Of a stretch of DNA of 64,000 nt, positions 26,634 to 35,424 are shown piece by piece. Location: positions 186,001 to 250,000 of the forward strand of contig JADMXW010000001.1 in assembly GCA_015548865.1 (NCBI GenBank), in the 5' to 3' direction. Source of the DNA: Serratia marcescens. Its GTDB lineage: Bacteria > Pseudomonadota > Gammaproteobacteria > Enterobacterales > Enterobacteriaceae. How positions within the stretch are numbered: the stretch's first letter is position 1; every line of letters starts with the position of its first letter. The notes beneath the pieces are model-generated. The model was not told the DNA's origin, ran no database searches, and saw only the letters and a list, made by a program, of their open reading frames with translations. Both the position numbers and the translations under genes were made by a program.

Positions 26634-28208
26634 TTATGATTCAATAGGCGGGCAGCGATAACGTTCAGGTTCGATAAACTGATCAATGCTCACTGGTCGG
26701 CCAAAATACCACCCTTGTACAATTGCATTTGGGCAGTGTCGCGCCACATAAGCAGCCTGTTCCTGAGTTTCCACGCCCTCGACTACAATGCTTGCATCCT
26801 GCTTTTGCACCAGTGAGAACAACACATCGGTAAAGGCGGCGTTAACTGAATCCGTACCAATAGCACCCACAAAAATCTTATCTATCTTCACCAGATTGAA
26901 TGAGAAACGGCTCAGGTAATCCAGGTTTGAATAGCCGGTGCCGAAATCATCCAGCGCGATTTTATGCCCTTGCTGCTGCAACGATTCCAAAGCAACCTCC
27001 AGCGCGTGCGGTGAGGCCGTAGAGCGTTCTGTCAGTTCTAAAATCACACGCTCGCGCATCACCCCGTAGCGTTCGCACTCATGCTGCAAAAAGCGGTGGT
27101 AGTCGGGAGAGATGATGTCGCTAACTGCGAGGTTGATGCTGAGCGTAAAGGATGATGGCTGGGTCAGATAAGGCTGCATATCCCGAATTGCGCAGCGGGT
27201 GATAGCCCGGGTTAAATCATCGATCATGCCGTTTTCTTCGGCGATGCGAACAAACACTTCAGGCGATATCTCCTCGCCTTTGCCATTGCGCCAACGCGCC
27301 AATGCTTCCACGCCAACTAACGAGCGGCTGGCAAGACTGACCAGCGGTTGGTAGTGAGCGCGCAGTTGATTGTTTTTTAGCGCCCGCTCTAATTGACTGG
27401 GCAGCGAATGGCGTTTCTCATGATAGAGTGAGTAACACAGCGTAAAGCTGCCACCTAGCGCTGCTCCCATCAGGATAATGCCGGCAATCACATACCACGG
27501 GCGGTATAACACGCCCGCGTCCTCGAACTGCGCCAACACACAGATGTCAAAATTGTTTGAGCAGGTGAAAAAATGACGTTTACCGAGGGTGAGCCAGCCA
27601 TTTTTTAATCTACTTAAGTCTTCTTTATGGGGAAGAGTGAGGGAGCCAAAGGTTTGATAGGGATGGTCGAGATTTTTATTGATTAAGATTGAGCTGTAGC
27701 CCTGTGGCGGTTGTGAATAGCGACGAAAAGCGGCAGAAGCGGTAATGGTCGCTACGCCTCCTTGGCTGGCGATATCGGCGGTTATCCTGGGATCGACCAA
27801 CCTTTCCATGGCTGTCCACAGCTGTGTTCCCGTCGAGGTGGTCAGATCGGGCGGCAGCAGCGCGATGGGGGGATTGAGCCTTCCCCATCCCGCTGAACAG
27901 ATCAGACGATCATTTTCGATCCGCCCTACGTCACGCAGATTAAGCGCATAAAATGATAACAGGCGTAGTTCACGTAAATCGGCATCAGAGCAGGGGATAT
28001 TGCCCAGTAATAATATGCGCTGCACCGTGTCCCGGCTCTCTTGCGCCACGGCAACCCCTTGCGCTAGCACTTCTTGCGCATAGCTCACCAGACGCTTCTG
28101 TTCCGACTGTGCAATAAAGGATTGGCCAATGAACAGCGCCAGAATGGCGCTGAGCAGCATGATGATGATTAATCTGAACCATAATCCGGCATTGTTGGAG
28201 GATAGCAT
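26634..28208 (-). CDS. EAL-domain c-di-GMP phosphodiesterase with CSS-motif sensor
   Basis: A 524-residue membrane enzyme. A first transmembrane helix (LIIIMLLSAILALFIGQSF) leads to a ~200-residue periplasmic CSS-type domain with a Cys-Ser element (IPCSDADLRELR) and a second Cys (LICSAGW). A second helix (YVIAGIILMGAALGGSFTL) precedes the EAL domain: VEALARW, LAVSDI, ELTERS, DDFGTGYSNLDYL, KIDKIFV and EGVETQEQ, so active-site residues are intact and c-di-GMP hydrolysis is expected. Disulfide state of the periplasmic part is thought to control such enzymes. The start at 28208 is chosen by the TM boundary; 28238 is possible. Confidence 0.92.
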   Translation of the reverse strand: MLSSNNAGLWFRLIIIMLLSAILALFIGQSFIAQSEQKRLVSYAQEVLAQGVAVAQESRDTVQRILLLGNIPCSDADLRELRLLSFYALNLRDVGRIENDRLICSAGWGRLNPPIALLPPDLTTSTGTQLWTAMERLVDPRITADIASQGGVATITASAAFRRYSQPPQGYSSILINKNLDHPYQTFGSLTLPHKEDLSRLKNGWLTLGKRHFFTCSNNFDICVLAQFEDAGVLYRPWYVIAGIILMGAALGGSFTLCYSLYHEKRHSLPSQLERALKNNQLRAHYQPLVSLASRSLVGVEALARWRNGKGEEISPEVFVRIAEENGMIDDLTRAITRCAIRDMQPYLTQPSSFTLSINLAVSDIISPDYHRFLQHECERYGVMRERVILELTERSTASPHALEVALESLQQQGHKIALDDFGTGYSNLDYLSRFSFNLVKIDKIFVGAIGTDSVNAAFTDVLFSLVQKQDASIVVEGVETQEQAAYVARHCPNAIVQGWYFGRPVSIDQFIEPERYRCPPIES

Positions 28209-28593
28209 CGTTATTATCCAATCAGTGGTGATGAACATAACTCGGCATGTGGATTCAGATATCGCATCCTTGCCAATCTGGTGAAGTTATCGGCCATGTC
28301 TACCGCGGCTTGAGAAAAGGCATTTCAGTTTGCCGCATGACGCAAGGTTTACCCTGCATGATGTCGGTGTTGCTGAGAATGATAATTATAAATGCCGATT
28401 GTCAATCAGGGTAATTTTTTAATTAATATAAATTATTTGGAGTGTTAGATTTTTTATACAGATATCAGCATCGACATCGCTCAACGGTGTGCTCTTTTTT
28501 ATGCGCGACGTTGGAGATATTGCCGTAGGTGATCCCTGTCGGGATTCGGCGTATTGTTGGCGGGGCATTGGACGACATGGAGGCTGGGAAACA
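28209..28593. other. Intergenic region upstream of the EAL gene and dsdA
   Basis: About 385 bases without a convincing gene. It holds a possible Fur-like box (28375-28393) and an AT-rich stretch near 28410-28450 that probably contains the dsdA promoter. An in-frame extension upstream of dsdA (from 28489) does not look like protein. Confidence 0.5.
28375..28393. promoter_or_regulatory. Weak Fur-like box
   Basis: GAGAATGATAATTATAAAT matches 14 of 19 positions of GATAATGATAATCATTATC by eye. Neither flanking gene is an obvious iron gene, so this may be chance. Confidence 0.25.
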
Positions 28594-29925
28594 ATGGTTG
28601 ATATTCACATCAAAACGTTGGTTGAGCGCGATCCGCTCATGGCCGATCTGGTTGCACTACGTGATGTGACCTGGTTTAACCCTGAGAGTACGACGCTTGC
28701 TGAGGGGTTGCCCTACGTTGGGCTGACGCACGTTGATGTACAGGAAGCAGAGGCGCGTTTACGCCGTTTTGCTCCTTACCTGCGCCAGGTTTTTCCTGCG
28801 CTGGAGGCTAGTGATGGCATTATTGAGTCTGACGTCATTGAGTTAGCTGCGATGCAAACGGCGTTGGACTCCCGTTATGGCAAGGTCTTGCCCGGTAAAC
28901 TGTGGCTGAAAAAAGACAGTCACTTGCCTATCTCCGGATCGATCAAAGCGCGAGGCGGTATCTATGAAGTGCTCGCCCACGCTGAGCAATTGGCATTAAA
29001 GGCGGGATTGATCGGAATATCGGATGACTATCGCCAACTGGCAAGCGAAGACGCGCGGCACTTCTTTAGCCAATACCGGATTGCTGTGGGCTCGACCGGC
29101 AATCTCGGTATGTCGATCGGTATTATGGGGGCGACCCTTGGTTTCAAGGTTTCGGTACACATGTCGGCTGATGCGCGCCAATGGAAAAAAGAGAGATTAC
29201 GTGCGCATGGCGTTGAGGTTGTGGAATATCAGCAAGATTACGGCGTCGCCGTCGCGCAAGGCCGAAAGGCTGCTCAGGACGATCCCTACTGTTTCTTTAT
29301 TGATGACGAAAATTCTCGCTCTCTGTTTCTTGGCTACGCTGTAGCGGGCGGTCGACTCAAAGCCCAGTTCGCCGAACGTGGCCTCGTGGTGGATGCGGAG
29401 CATCCTCTGTTTGTCTATCTGCCTTGTGGCGTAGGGGGAGGACCGGGCGGTGTGGCTTTTGGCTTGAAACTGGCATTTGGCGATCACGTACACTGTATCT
29501 TCGCTGAGCCGACGCATTCACCTTGTATGCTGCTGGGCGTTTATACGGGCTTGCATGACGGTATTGCGGTACAGGATCTGGGGATCGACAACGTGACCGC
29601 TGCTGATGGATTGGCCGTAGGGCGTCCATCCGGTTTTGTCGGGCGTGCCATGGCGCGGCTCATTGACGGCTATTACACCCTAAGCGACGATGAAATGTAT
29701 CGCTTGCTGGCAATGTTGGCACAAACTGAGGCGGTCTGTCTGGAACCCTCTGCGTTGGCTGGGATGGCAGGGCCATGGCGTGTGGCGGGTAATGCTGATT
29801 ATCTGTCGCGCCTGTCATTGTCAGCGTTGGTGATGCAACAAGCAACGCATTTGGTCTGGGCGACGGGCGGTGGGATGGTGCCAGAAACGGAGATGCAGAA
29901 ATATCTGGCGCAAGGGGCAAAATAG
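28594..29925 (+). CDS. dsdA: D-serine dehydratase
   Basis: A 443-residue PLP enzyme (E. coli DsdA is 442) that deaminates D-serine to pyruvate and ammonia and detoxifies it. The PLP lysine lies in [15 protein letters not shown]; the phosphate-binding loop is [11 protein letters not shown] and [13 protein letters not shown] follows. ATG 28594 matches the family N-terminus. No dsdX permease or dsdC regulator adjoins it, so it stands alone. It is convergent with the metal ABC operon. Confidence 0.96.
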   Translation: MVDIHIKTLVERDPLMADLVALRDVTWFNPESTTLAEGLPYVGLTHVDVQEAEARLRRFAPYLRQVFPALEASDGIIESDVIELAAMQTALDSRYGKVLPGKLWLKKDSHLPISGSIKARGGIYEVLAHAEQLALKAGLIGISDDYRQLASEDARHFFSQYRIAVGSTGNLGMSIGIMGATLGFKVSVHMSADARQWKKERLRAHGVEVVEYQQDYGVAVAQGRKAAQDDPYCFFIDDENSRSLFLGYAVAGGRLKAQFAERGLVVDAEHPLFVYLPCGVGGGPGGVAFGLKLAFGDHVHCIFAEPTHSPCMLLGVYTGLHDGIAVQDLGIDNVTAADGLAVGRPSGFVGRAMARLIDGYYTLSDDEMYRLLAMLAQTEAVCLEPSALAGMAGPWRVAGNADYLSRLSLSALVMQQATHLVWATGGGMVPETEMQKYLAQGAK

Positions 29926-29946
29926 CCCTCACGCCAGAGGCCGTAT

Positions 29947-30825
29947 TTATTTCATGCTGGCGGCAATGGTGTCTACATTGTGTTTGAACGCGGCGGTATA
30001 GCTGGCGGCTGGACCTGTACTGTCAGTTAACGCTTCCGGGTAGAGTTCACCTCCCGGCAGTGCACCGCTGGCGTTGGCTATTTGTTTCACCAAACGGGGG
30101 TCTGTCTGGTTCTCAATAAAATAGCTGGCGACCTTCTCTTGTTTTATCTGGCGGATTAGCTCTGCGACGTGTTTGCTACTGGCTTCAGATTCGGTTGAAT
30201 AACCCTGCGGTGCCAGAAATGTTACGCCGTAGGCCTGGCTGAAATAGCCAAACGCATCGTGGCTGGTAAGCACTTTGCGTTTTTCTGGCGCAATGGCGGA
30301 AAAGGTCTTTTTGGCATAATCATCCAATGCTTGAAGCTGCTTAATATAGGCTTTCCCTTGCTGACGGAAATAGTCAGCATCCTGTGGCACGGCGTTGGCT
30401 AACGCATCAATGATATTCTGTGCGTAGATAACCCCATTTGCAGCGCTGTTCCAGGCGTGAGGGTCGGTCTGGGTTTTCCCTTCTTCTTCCATCGTTAGCG
30501 TGTGGATGCCCTGCGAGGCTGTCACCACTTTTCCCTGATAGCCGGAAGCGGATACCAGACGCGTTAACCAACCTTCCAGACCGAGTCCGTTGACAAAAAC
30601 CAGATCTGCTTTTGCCAGCGTTTTGCTGTCTTGTGGAGAGGGTTCGAATTCATGCGGATCGCCATTGGGTTTGACCAAATCGGTGACGACGATACGATCG
30701 CCGCCAATATGACTGACCATATCTCCCAAAACGGAAAAGCTCGCTACAACGTGCAGCGGCTTTGCCATTGCGAATGTGCTAAATAACAAGCTGGAAAGTG
30801 CCAGTGCGATAACAGGATGTTTCAT
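29947..30825 (-). CDS. Zinc-type ABC transporter substrate-binding protein
   Basis: A 292-residue periplasmic cluster A-I binding protein (ZnuA/TroA/SitA fold). Signal peptide MKHPVIALALSSLLFSTFAMA ends at A-K. Metal ligands are visible: His in NGDPHEFEPSPQD, His in TQTDPHAWNS, and later His/Glu/Asp in SHDAFGYF and FIENQTDPRL. The His-rich loop of true ZnuA is replaced by a short EEEGKTQTD stretch. Mn and Fe relatives share the fold; the Zur box at the operon head points to zinc. Last gene of the operon, 30 bases after the permease. Confidence 0.9.
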   Translation of the reverse strand: MKHPVIALALSSLLFSTFAMAKPLHVVASFSVLGDMVSHIGGDRIVVTDLVKPNGDPHEFEPSPQDSKTLAKADLVFVNGLGLEGWLTRLVSASGYQGKVVTASQGIHTLTMEEEGKTQTDPHAWNSAANGVIYAQNIIDALANAVPQDADYFRQQGKAYIKQLQALDDYAKKTFSAIAPEKRKVLTSHDAFGYFSQAYGVTFLAPQGYSTESEASSKHVAELIRQIKQEKVASYFIENQTDPRLVKQIANASGALPGGELYPEALTDSTGPAASYTAAFKHNVDTIAASMK

Positions 30826-30855
30826 GATTTCCTCATAGATGACATGTGGATTACG

Positions 30856-31704
30856 TTAGCGACGCACGCGCAGTACGCCGCCCTCTGAACCGAATGCGAC
30901 AGAGCACGCGAAAAACAGCGTTGCGGTGAGGATGATGGCGGGCCCCGCCGGCAGTGAGGCAGAGTAGGACCACAGCAGGCCGATAAAGCTGGACGCAATG
31001 CCCACCAGTACAGCGATACCCAGCATGACGGGCAAGCGCTGTGTCCAGAAACGGGCACAGGTGGCGGGCAACATCATCATGCCGACTGTCATCAACGTGC
31101 CTAACAGTTGAAAGCCAGCCACCAGATTGAGTACCACCAAGGCCAGAAACAACGCGTGGATCAGCGTCCGCCTTCGTGGCGACGTGAGCCGCATAAACGT
31201 GGCGTCAAACGATTCCACTACCAGCGCGCGATAGAGCGCTGCCAGCAGCAGTATTGATGCTGAACAGATCAGGCCGATATCGATCAGTGCCCCACGATCT
31301 ACGGCCAAAATAGATCCAAACAGCACATGCAGCAGATCGACGCTAGAGCCGCGGAGTGAAACCAGTGTCACACCGAGCGCCAACGAACCCAGATAGAGTC
31401 CGGCAAAGCTGGCATCTTCCTTTAACGCGGTGTTACGGCTGACAAAACCGGAAAGTAGTGCCACAGACAGGCCTGCGATAAACCCCCCTGTGCCCATGGC
31501 CAACAGTGACATACCGGAGAGCAGATATCCAATGGCAACGCCGGGTAGCACAGCATGGGAAAGTGCATCACCGATTAAACTCATGCGGCGCAATAACAGA
31601 AAACACCCTAGCGGTGTAGCACTAAGCGTGAGTGCCAGACAGCCCACCAGCGCCCGGCGCATAAATCCGAATTCGATCAGCGGGGAAAAGAGACTGATAA
31701 TCAT
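30856..31704 (-). CDS. Zinc-type ABC transporter permease
   Basis: A 282-residue ABC-3 family (ZnuB/TroC) permease with about eight hydrophobic helices. The family motif LLRRMSLIGDALSHAVLPGVAIGYLL is near residue 37 and LVAGFQLLGTLMTVGMMMLPA near 205. Its ATGA start overlaps the ATPase stop by four bases. It pairs with the adjacent ATPase and binding protein for inner-membrane metal uptake. Confidence 0.92.
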   Translation of the reverse strand: MIISLFSPLIEFGFMRRALVGCLALTLSATPLGCFLLLRRMSLIGDALSHAVLPGVAIGYLLSGMSLLAMGTGGFIAGLSVALLSGFVSRNTALKEDASFAGLYLGSLALGVTLVSLRGSSVDLLHVLFGSILAVDRGALIDIGLICSASILLLAALYRALVVESFDATFMRLTSPRRRTLIHALFLALVVLNLVAGFQLLGTLMTVGMMMLPATCARFWTQRLPVMLGIAVLVGIASSFIGLLWSYSASLPAGPAIILTATLFFACSVAFGSEGGVLRVRR

Positions 31705-32408
31705 ATTGCCGCCCTTACTCGAACCCGATCACTGCGGACGTCGCGGTCTGGCGAGGGGAAGATGTCCTGAGTACATCCCCAGCGGTGACCTGTGGTACTG
31801 AGTTGTAGCACCAGAGGAAAATGGTGCTCGACAATGGCACGATCGTGTAGCACGGCTAGAATGGTGCACCCTTGCTGATGACGCTGATGGAGCAATGTCA
31901 GCAGTGCTTGCGTTGTGTCTGCATCTACGCCGGTAAAAGGCTCGTCCAGCAGTAGCACGGGTGTGTCTGCCAGCAACAAGCGGGCAAACAAAACGCGTTG
32001 TAACTGGCCTCCGGACAAATGACCGATAGGCCGAGTCGCAAAGGCTGTCATCGCAACTGCTTCCAGCGCGGCGTGAGCTTTGCGCCGCCAAACGAGGTTG
32101 AGACTGCTGAAGAGTCCGCGTTGCGGTAGGCTCCCCATCAAAACCAAATCCAGTACGCTTAGCGGAAACTGGCGATCAAACTCCGACAGCTGTGGCAAAT
32201 AGCCCATGCGCGGCAGTACGCTGCGAGCGGGTGAAAGCGATCCTGCCAGCGGTGGAATAAGCCCAGCGAGAGTTTTTAGCAGTGTCGATTTACCGCTACC
32301 GTTTTCTCCGACAATGGCAGTCAGTGATCCTGCACTGAAACTGCCGCTCAGCGTGCCAAGAGGAGAAGAGGATGTGTAGCCGAAAGTCAGGTTGTGTAGT
32401 GTGATCAT
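31701..32408 (-). CDS. Zinc-type ABC transporter ATPase
   Basis: A 235-residue cytoplasmic ATPase. Walker A is GENGSGKSTLL, Q-loop MGYLPQ, signature LSGGQLQRVLFARLLL, Walker B VLLLDEPF and the H-loop follows (AVLHDRAI). The start at 32408 (MITLHNLTFGY) is family-like; the long open frame upstream to 32555 would add 49 unrelated residues that cover a separate small gene and run into the Zur box. The ATG overlaps the stop of that small gene (ATGA), implying translational coupling. Confidence 0.92.
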   Translation of the reverse strand: MITLHNLTFGYTSSSPLGTLSGSFSAGSLTAIVGENGSGKSTLLKTLAGLIPPLAGSLSPARSVLPRMGYLPQLSEFDRQFPLSVLDLVLMGSLPQRGLFSSLNLVWRRKAHAALEAVAMTAFATRPIGHLSGGQLQRVLFARLLLADTPVLLLDEPFTGVDADTTQALLTLLHQRHQQGCTILAVLHDRAIVEHHFPLVLQLSTTGHRWGCTQDIFPSPDRDVRSDRVRVRAAI

Positions 32409-32506
32409 GGTAGCGCTACAGCCCAAGCGATTAACGCCCATAACAACGACAGGAGTGCCAGTGCGATGCTGATACGCGCCAAGGAGGAAAGAGAATAGAA
32501 GCTCAC
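32405..32506 (-). CDS. 33-residue hydrophobic peptide at head of the Zur operon
   Basis: A GTG-initiated frame of 33 codons ends in TGA that overlaps the ATPase start as ATGA. It encodes a short polar N-terminus (MSFYSLSSLAR) followed by one hydrophobic helix of about 21 residues rich in Ala, Leu, Ile and Trp, ending at Pro. An in-frame TAA upstream fixes the 5' limit and GTG is the only plausible start. Position between the Zur box and the ATPase, and the exact ATGA overlap, suggest a real small membrane protein or coupling leader. I recognise no family. Confidence 0.6.
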   Translation of the reverse strand: MSFYSLSSLARISIALALLSLLWALIAWAVALP

Positions 32507-32535
32507 CCGAGAATGCCATGCAGAGAGAAATTATT

Positions 32536-32558
32536 GTTATGTTATAATATAACAATAT
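32536..32558. promoter_or_regulatory. Zur-binding site
   Basis: TGTTATAATATAACA (32540-32554) is the exact symmetrical core of the enterobacterial Zur consensus, GAAATGTTATANTATAACATTTC. It lies ~30 bases upstream of the small gene and ~130 upstream of the ATPase, so zinc-dependent repression of the whole operon is expected. Confidence 0.85.
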
Positions 32559-32752
32559 TACTGATGGTAGAAAGGCGTAAGAAAATGTGACACAGAGGCC
32601 TTGGCGCTATCGTCTGTGCGCCAATGTTCCTGTGGTTGTTATTGCGTTAACCATCGACAGTGTAGAGATAAGCGGTAGGAAAGGGGGACTGATGAGTTCA
32701 GTGATTTCTCGCGAATACCGTTTAGCAGCGGCCCCGCAAACACAGGGATAAT

Positions 32753-33805
32753 ATGACAATGGCGACATTAAAGGACATTGCGGAGTGTGCAGGCGTTTCT
32801 ATCAGTACCGTTTCTCGTGTGCTGAATGGCACTGCGCCCATCAGTGCCAAAGTGAAACAGCAGATATTGGCTATTGCCGCTGAACAGGGTTACCCGATGC
32901 ACAAGCTGGCGAAGCCCGTATCAGAAATAATCGAACCCTTGCACCATGTCTTGCTGGCCACGCCGAGAAATTTGATGCTGGAGAGCGGTTACAATCTGGT
33001 CTCTCTGTCATTAATCAATGCGCTCAAGACTGTGTGCGCGCAGCGTAATATTCGCCTAAGTCCATTTTCTGTAGAGTACGACGCCACTGCGGAGCAACAA
33101 CTGATCGCAGCACTGCACGGTGGGCGATATAGCGGTATTCTGATCGTCAATGATGACAGCCTCCCCTTGTTGCAGGCCGTGGTGAAAAGCGGGATGCCAG
33201 CCGTGCTGATTAACGGTGAAGATCCTTCTATGAGTATAAATAGCGTTATGCCTGCCAACTATTCCGCAGCGGTCTGTGCAGTTCGTCACCTGATAGAACA
33301 CGGACACCGCCGTATTCTGCATTTGACCTGGCCATCTTGTGTAACGATCAAACAACGAGAGCGTGGCTACCGTGACGCTTTACTTCGGGCGAGTATTGCT
33401 GTCGATGAATCCCTTATTCTTGATTTACCTGATTTTCACCCCTTAACCGCACGCGATGCCATGCTGCGCTGGCTCTCGGCACACCCCGACCGCTTGGGCG
33501 TTACCGCCATTTTTTGCGCTGCGGACTATCAGGCTGTGGGCGTAGTGGATGCGTTGGCGCAGCGTGGTATCCGCATTCCTGATGATATTTCTTTGGTCGG
33601 GATGGATAATATTTTGCCCTTGGATATGCTGCCGGTGTCGCTGACCACGGTGCATTTGCCGCTTGATGCGGTTGTCAGAGCTGCATTGCAATTATTATCT
33701 CAGCTACTTATTCCCGCTCAGTCGCTCGGTGTGACACAGCATGTTGAATTGGCTGGTCATTTGGTGGTGCGTGAATCAGTAAAACGCCTTAATGCATCCG
33801 TCTGA
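32753..33805 (+). CDS. LacI-family transcriptional regulator
   Basis: A 350-residue regulator. The N-terminal headpiece is standard (ATLKDIAECAGVSISTVSRVLNGTAPIS, hinge helix near residue 50) and the C-terminal domain is a periplasmic-binding-protein-like sensor ending PLDAVVRAALQLLSQL. A LacI-type signature for PurR/GalR members is present (IPDDISLVGMDN). No sugar genes adjoin it, so its target is unlinked or lost together with the decayed genes downstream. ATG 32753 or 32759 could start it. Confidence 0.9.
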   Translation: MTMATLKDIAECAGVSISTVSRVLNGTAPISAKVKQQILAIAAEQGYPMHKLAKPVSEIIEPLHHVLLATPRNLMLESGYNLVSLSLINALKTVCAQRNIRLSPFSVEYDATAEQQLIAALHGGRYSGILIVNDDSLPLLQAVVKSGMPAVLINGEDPSMSINSVMPANYSAAVCAVRHLIEHGHRRILHLTWPSCVTIKQRERGYRDALLRASIAVDESLILDLPDFHPLTARDAMLRWLSAHPDRLGVTAIFCAADYQAVGVVDALAQRGIRIPDDISLVGMDNILPLDMLPVSLTTVHLPLDAVVRAALQLLSQLLIPAQSLGVTQHVELAGHLVVRESVKRLNASV

Positions 33806-33812
33806 TGTCAAC

Positions 33813-34455
33813 CTAAAACCCTGTGGCTGTGGCGACGGCCAGGGCATCTATTGCCATACGTAAGCGGGGTAACATTATGGGCGTGGAACGCCATAAGGCA
33901 TGAATGGGCAAATGGTCGGCAATAGCGTTGTCCAATACGCTAACCAGCAAGCCGCTGTCGAGTTCTTCTTTGACCAACCAATAGGGAACCCTACCGAGAC
34001 CATACCCCCGCTTTTATTGCGTTGACTGTCAGCAGTGCGCCATCCAGTAATAAATGACTCTCCGGAGTGATAACCCGACGTGTCTTGTCCGCTAACTGAA
34101 AATGCCAGGGTGCGGTATGTCCCTCTTTCAGGGGACCAATCAGGGTGTGCTGGTGGAGATCGTCTATGCAGTGGATCGGTGGAGATTGGGAAAAGTAGCT
34201 CGGAGTGCCGTACAGCAGGAGGTGTTGCGTTCCTAACCTTTTAGCGATTATCCCAGCAGCGTCCGGCAACTCTCCAACAGGCACGGCAAGATCGACATAT
34301 CCATCGAACAGATCGGTCATTTCGACAGAGGCCGAGATACTGACACTCGACTGCGGCCACTGCTGGCACAGCGCCAACAATGCAGGCGTAACATGCGGCG
34401 TGCAATACCGCGCTGGAGGGGCTAGCTCGCGGACTGGCGGTTGAGTTGTCATCAC
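33813..34455 (-). pseudogene. LysR-type regulator remnant (no DNA-binding domain, frameshifted)
   Basis: Residues typical of a LysR substrate-binding domain (TPALLALCQQWPQSSVSISAS, MTDLFDGYVDLAVPVGEL, RLGTQHLLLYGTPSYF) run to KAG at ~34005, then the frame hits a stop; the other frame resumes as GYGLGRVPYWLVKEELDSG and runs to a stop at 33813. One base has been lost or gained in a GGGGG run. The helix-turn-helix domain is absent upstream. It is divergent to an SDR remnant, so a deletion probably removed the start of both. Confidence 0.8.
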
Positions 34456-34500
34456 TCAGAGTGAACTGCTTATCGCCGGGGACAACGAGACAGTACATTG

Positions 34501-34677
34501 TGGCAGCAACGTTCGGTTGAAGTTCGCGAAGCAGCTTACCAGCAATGGTGCAAACTCAATGTGTTGCAACGCCCTGCCACAGTGGAAGAACAGGCTCACG
34601 CAGCGCTATTCCTACTCGACAACACACACATGATGGGCAATACACTCTATTGTGATGGTGGGTATACGTTGCGTTAA
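34501..34677 (+). pseudogene. 3' fragment of a short-chain dehydrogenase gene
   Basis: The frame reads VEVREAAYQQW..., then LQRPATVEEQAHAALFLLDNTHMMGNTLYCDGGYTLR and a stop. NT-x2-G-x-T-x4-DGGYTLR is the conserved C-terminus of classical SDRs. No start, nucleotide-binding motif or catalytic Tyr/Lys remains. It lies directly beside the LysR remnant in divergent orientation. Confidence 0.7.
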
Positions 34678-34799
34678 TCGGTAGACACCGTCTGTTTCAT
34701 ATGGCCGCGAGCGCAGATTTTCAGCTATAAATGAAAGATCATCCATCCAACACCTTTTACCATTTATATTAAAATTCATAGATAAAAGGTATTAATGGT

Positions 34800-35321
34800 A
34801 TGTCAATTATTTCACCAGTGAAAAGCCATCAGATCAATGCGATAACCTCAAAGCCTATAACCAGTGAAAAAACTGTCCATATGAAGGATGTTTCCACAAT
34901 AAAGGCAGCACTGAATAATGTGAGGAATAGCATAGATGATTTTTGTAAAGATCTTGATAAACCAGGGATCTTCAAACCAGGTAAAGAGAGTTTCAATCGT
35001 TTACAGGTCGCTTTGAAAGGATTAAGTGACGGTGCAAATAAATTGTTGAGTAAAATAGACAGTTCCTCATACCAGCATCATGCATCGAAGCGGGCCAACT
35101 TAGAAAAAATAAGTGTCAAAGTCGATCTTTTGAATAAGGAGATGAGTAATAAATTCAATGGATCGCAGCGAAATGCACAATTTATGCGGGAAGTGGAAGA
35201 CAGATACAGGGCAAATCAAACGGAACGCGCAAAAGCGAATTTTGCGCGTAAGCAACATGCCAAAGAGATGATTAAAGCAGGAAGAGGGGATGAGTTGTTT
35301 AACGGTGGCATGGTGAAATAA
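34800..35321 (+). CDS. AT-rich orphan protein of unknown function
   Basis: A 173-residue, basic, largely helical protein. The first ~25 residues are Ser/Thr/Ile-rich with few charges (MSIISPVKSHQINAITSKP), then helices follow (DVSTIKAALNNVRNSIDDFC, RANLEKISVKVDLLNKEMS) and a charged C-terminus ends NGGMVK. No known domain or membrane segment is seen. Its DNA is visibly more AT-rich than its neighbours, and it sits next to degraded genes, which points to horizontal gain. The flexible N-terminus would suit a type III secreted protein, but I see no hrp box upstream. A perfect 14-base-stem terminator follows. Confidence 0.6.
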   Translation: MSIISPVKSHQINAITSKPITSEKTVHMKDVSTIKAALNNVRNSIDDFCKDLDKPGIFKPGKESFNRLQVALKGLSDGANKLLSKIDSSSYQHHASKRANLEKISVKVDLLNKEMSNKFNGSQRNAQFMREVEDRYRANQTERAKANFARKQHAKEMIKAGRGDELFNGGMVK

Positions 35322-35360
35322 CGGGCTTTTAGCGCAGTTGCATCCTTGTGGATAGCTTGA

Positions 35361-35397
35361 ACGTAACGCCCTGCATTAGCAGGGCGTTACGTTTTGA
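35361..35397. terminator. Strong hairpin between the orphan gene and ssb
   Basis: ACGTAACGCCCTGC and its perfect complement surround an ATTA loop; TTTT follows on the plus strand. It ends the plus-strand orphan gene and can also serve ssb on the other strand. Confidence 0.8.
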
Positions 35398-35424
35398 CTA
35401 AACTCTGTTTTACACACACAACAC

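Noticed and set aside
32409-32555. 49-residue N-terminal extension of the zinc ATPase
   Set aside because: It runs through the Zur box and overlaps the 33-codon frame; it has no ABC features.
34680-34799. hrp box upstream of the orphan gene
   Set aside because: No GGAACC-N15/16-CCAC element can be found in this stretch, so HrpL control is not supported.
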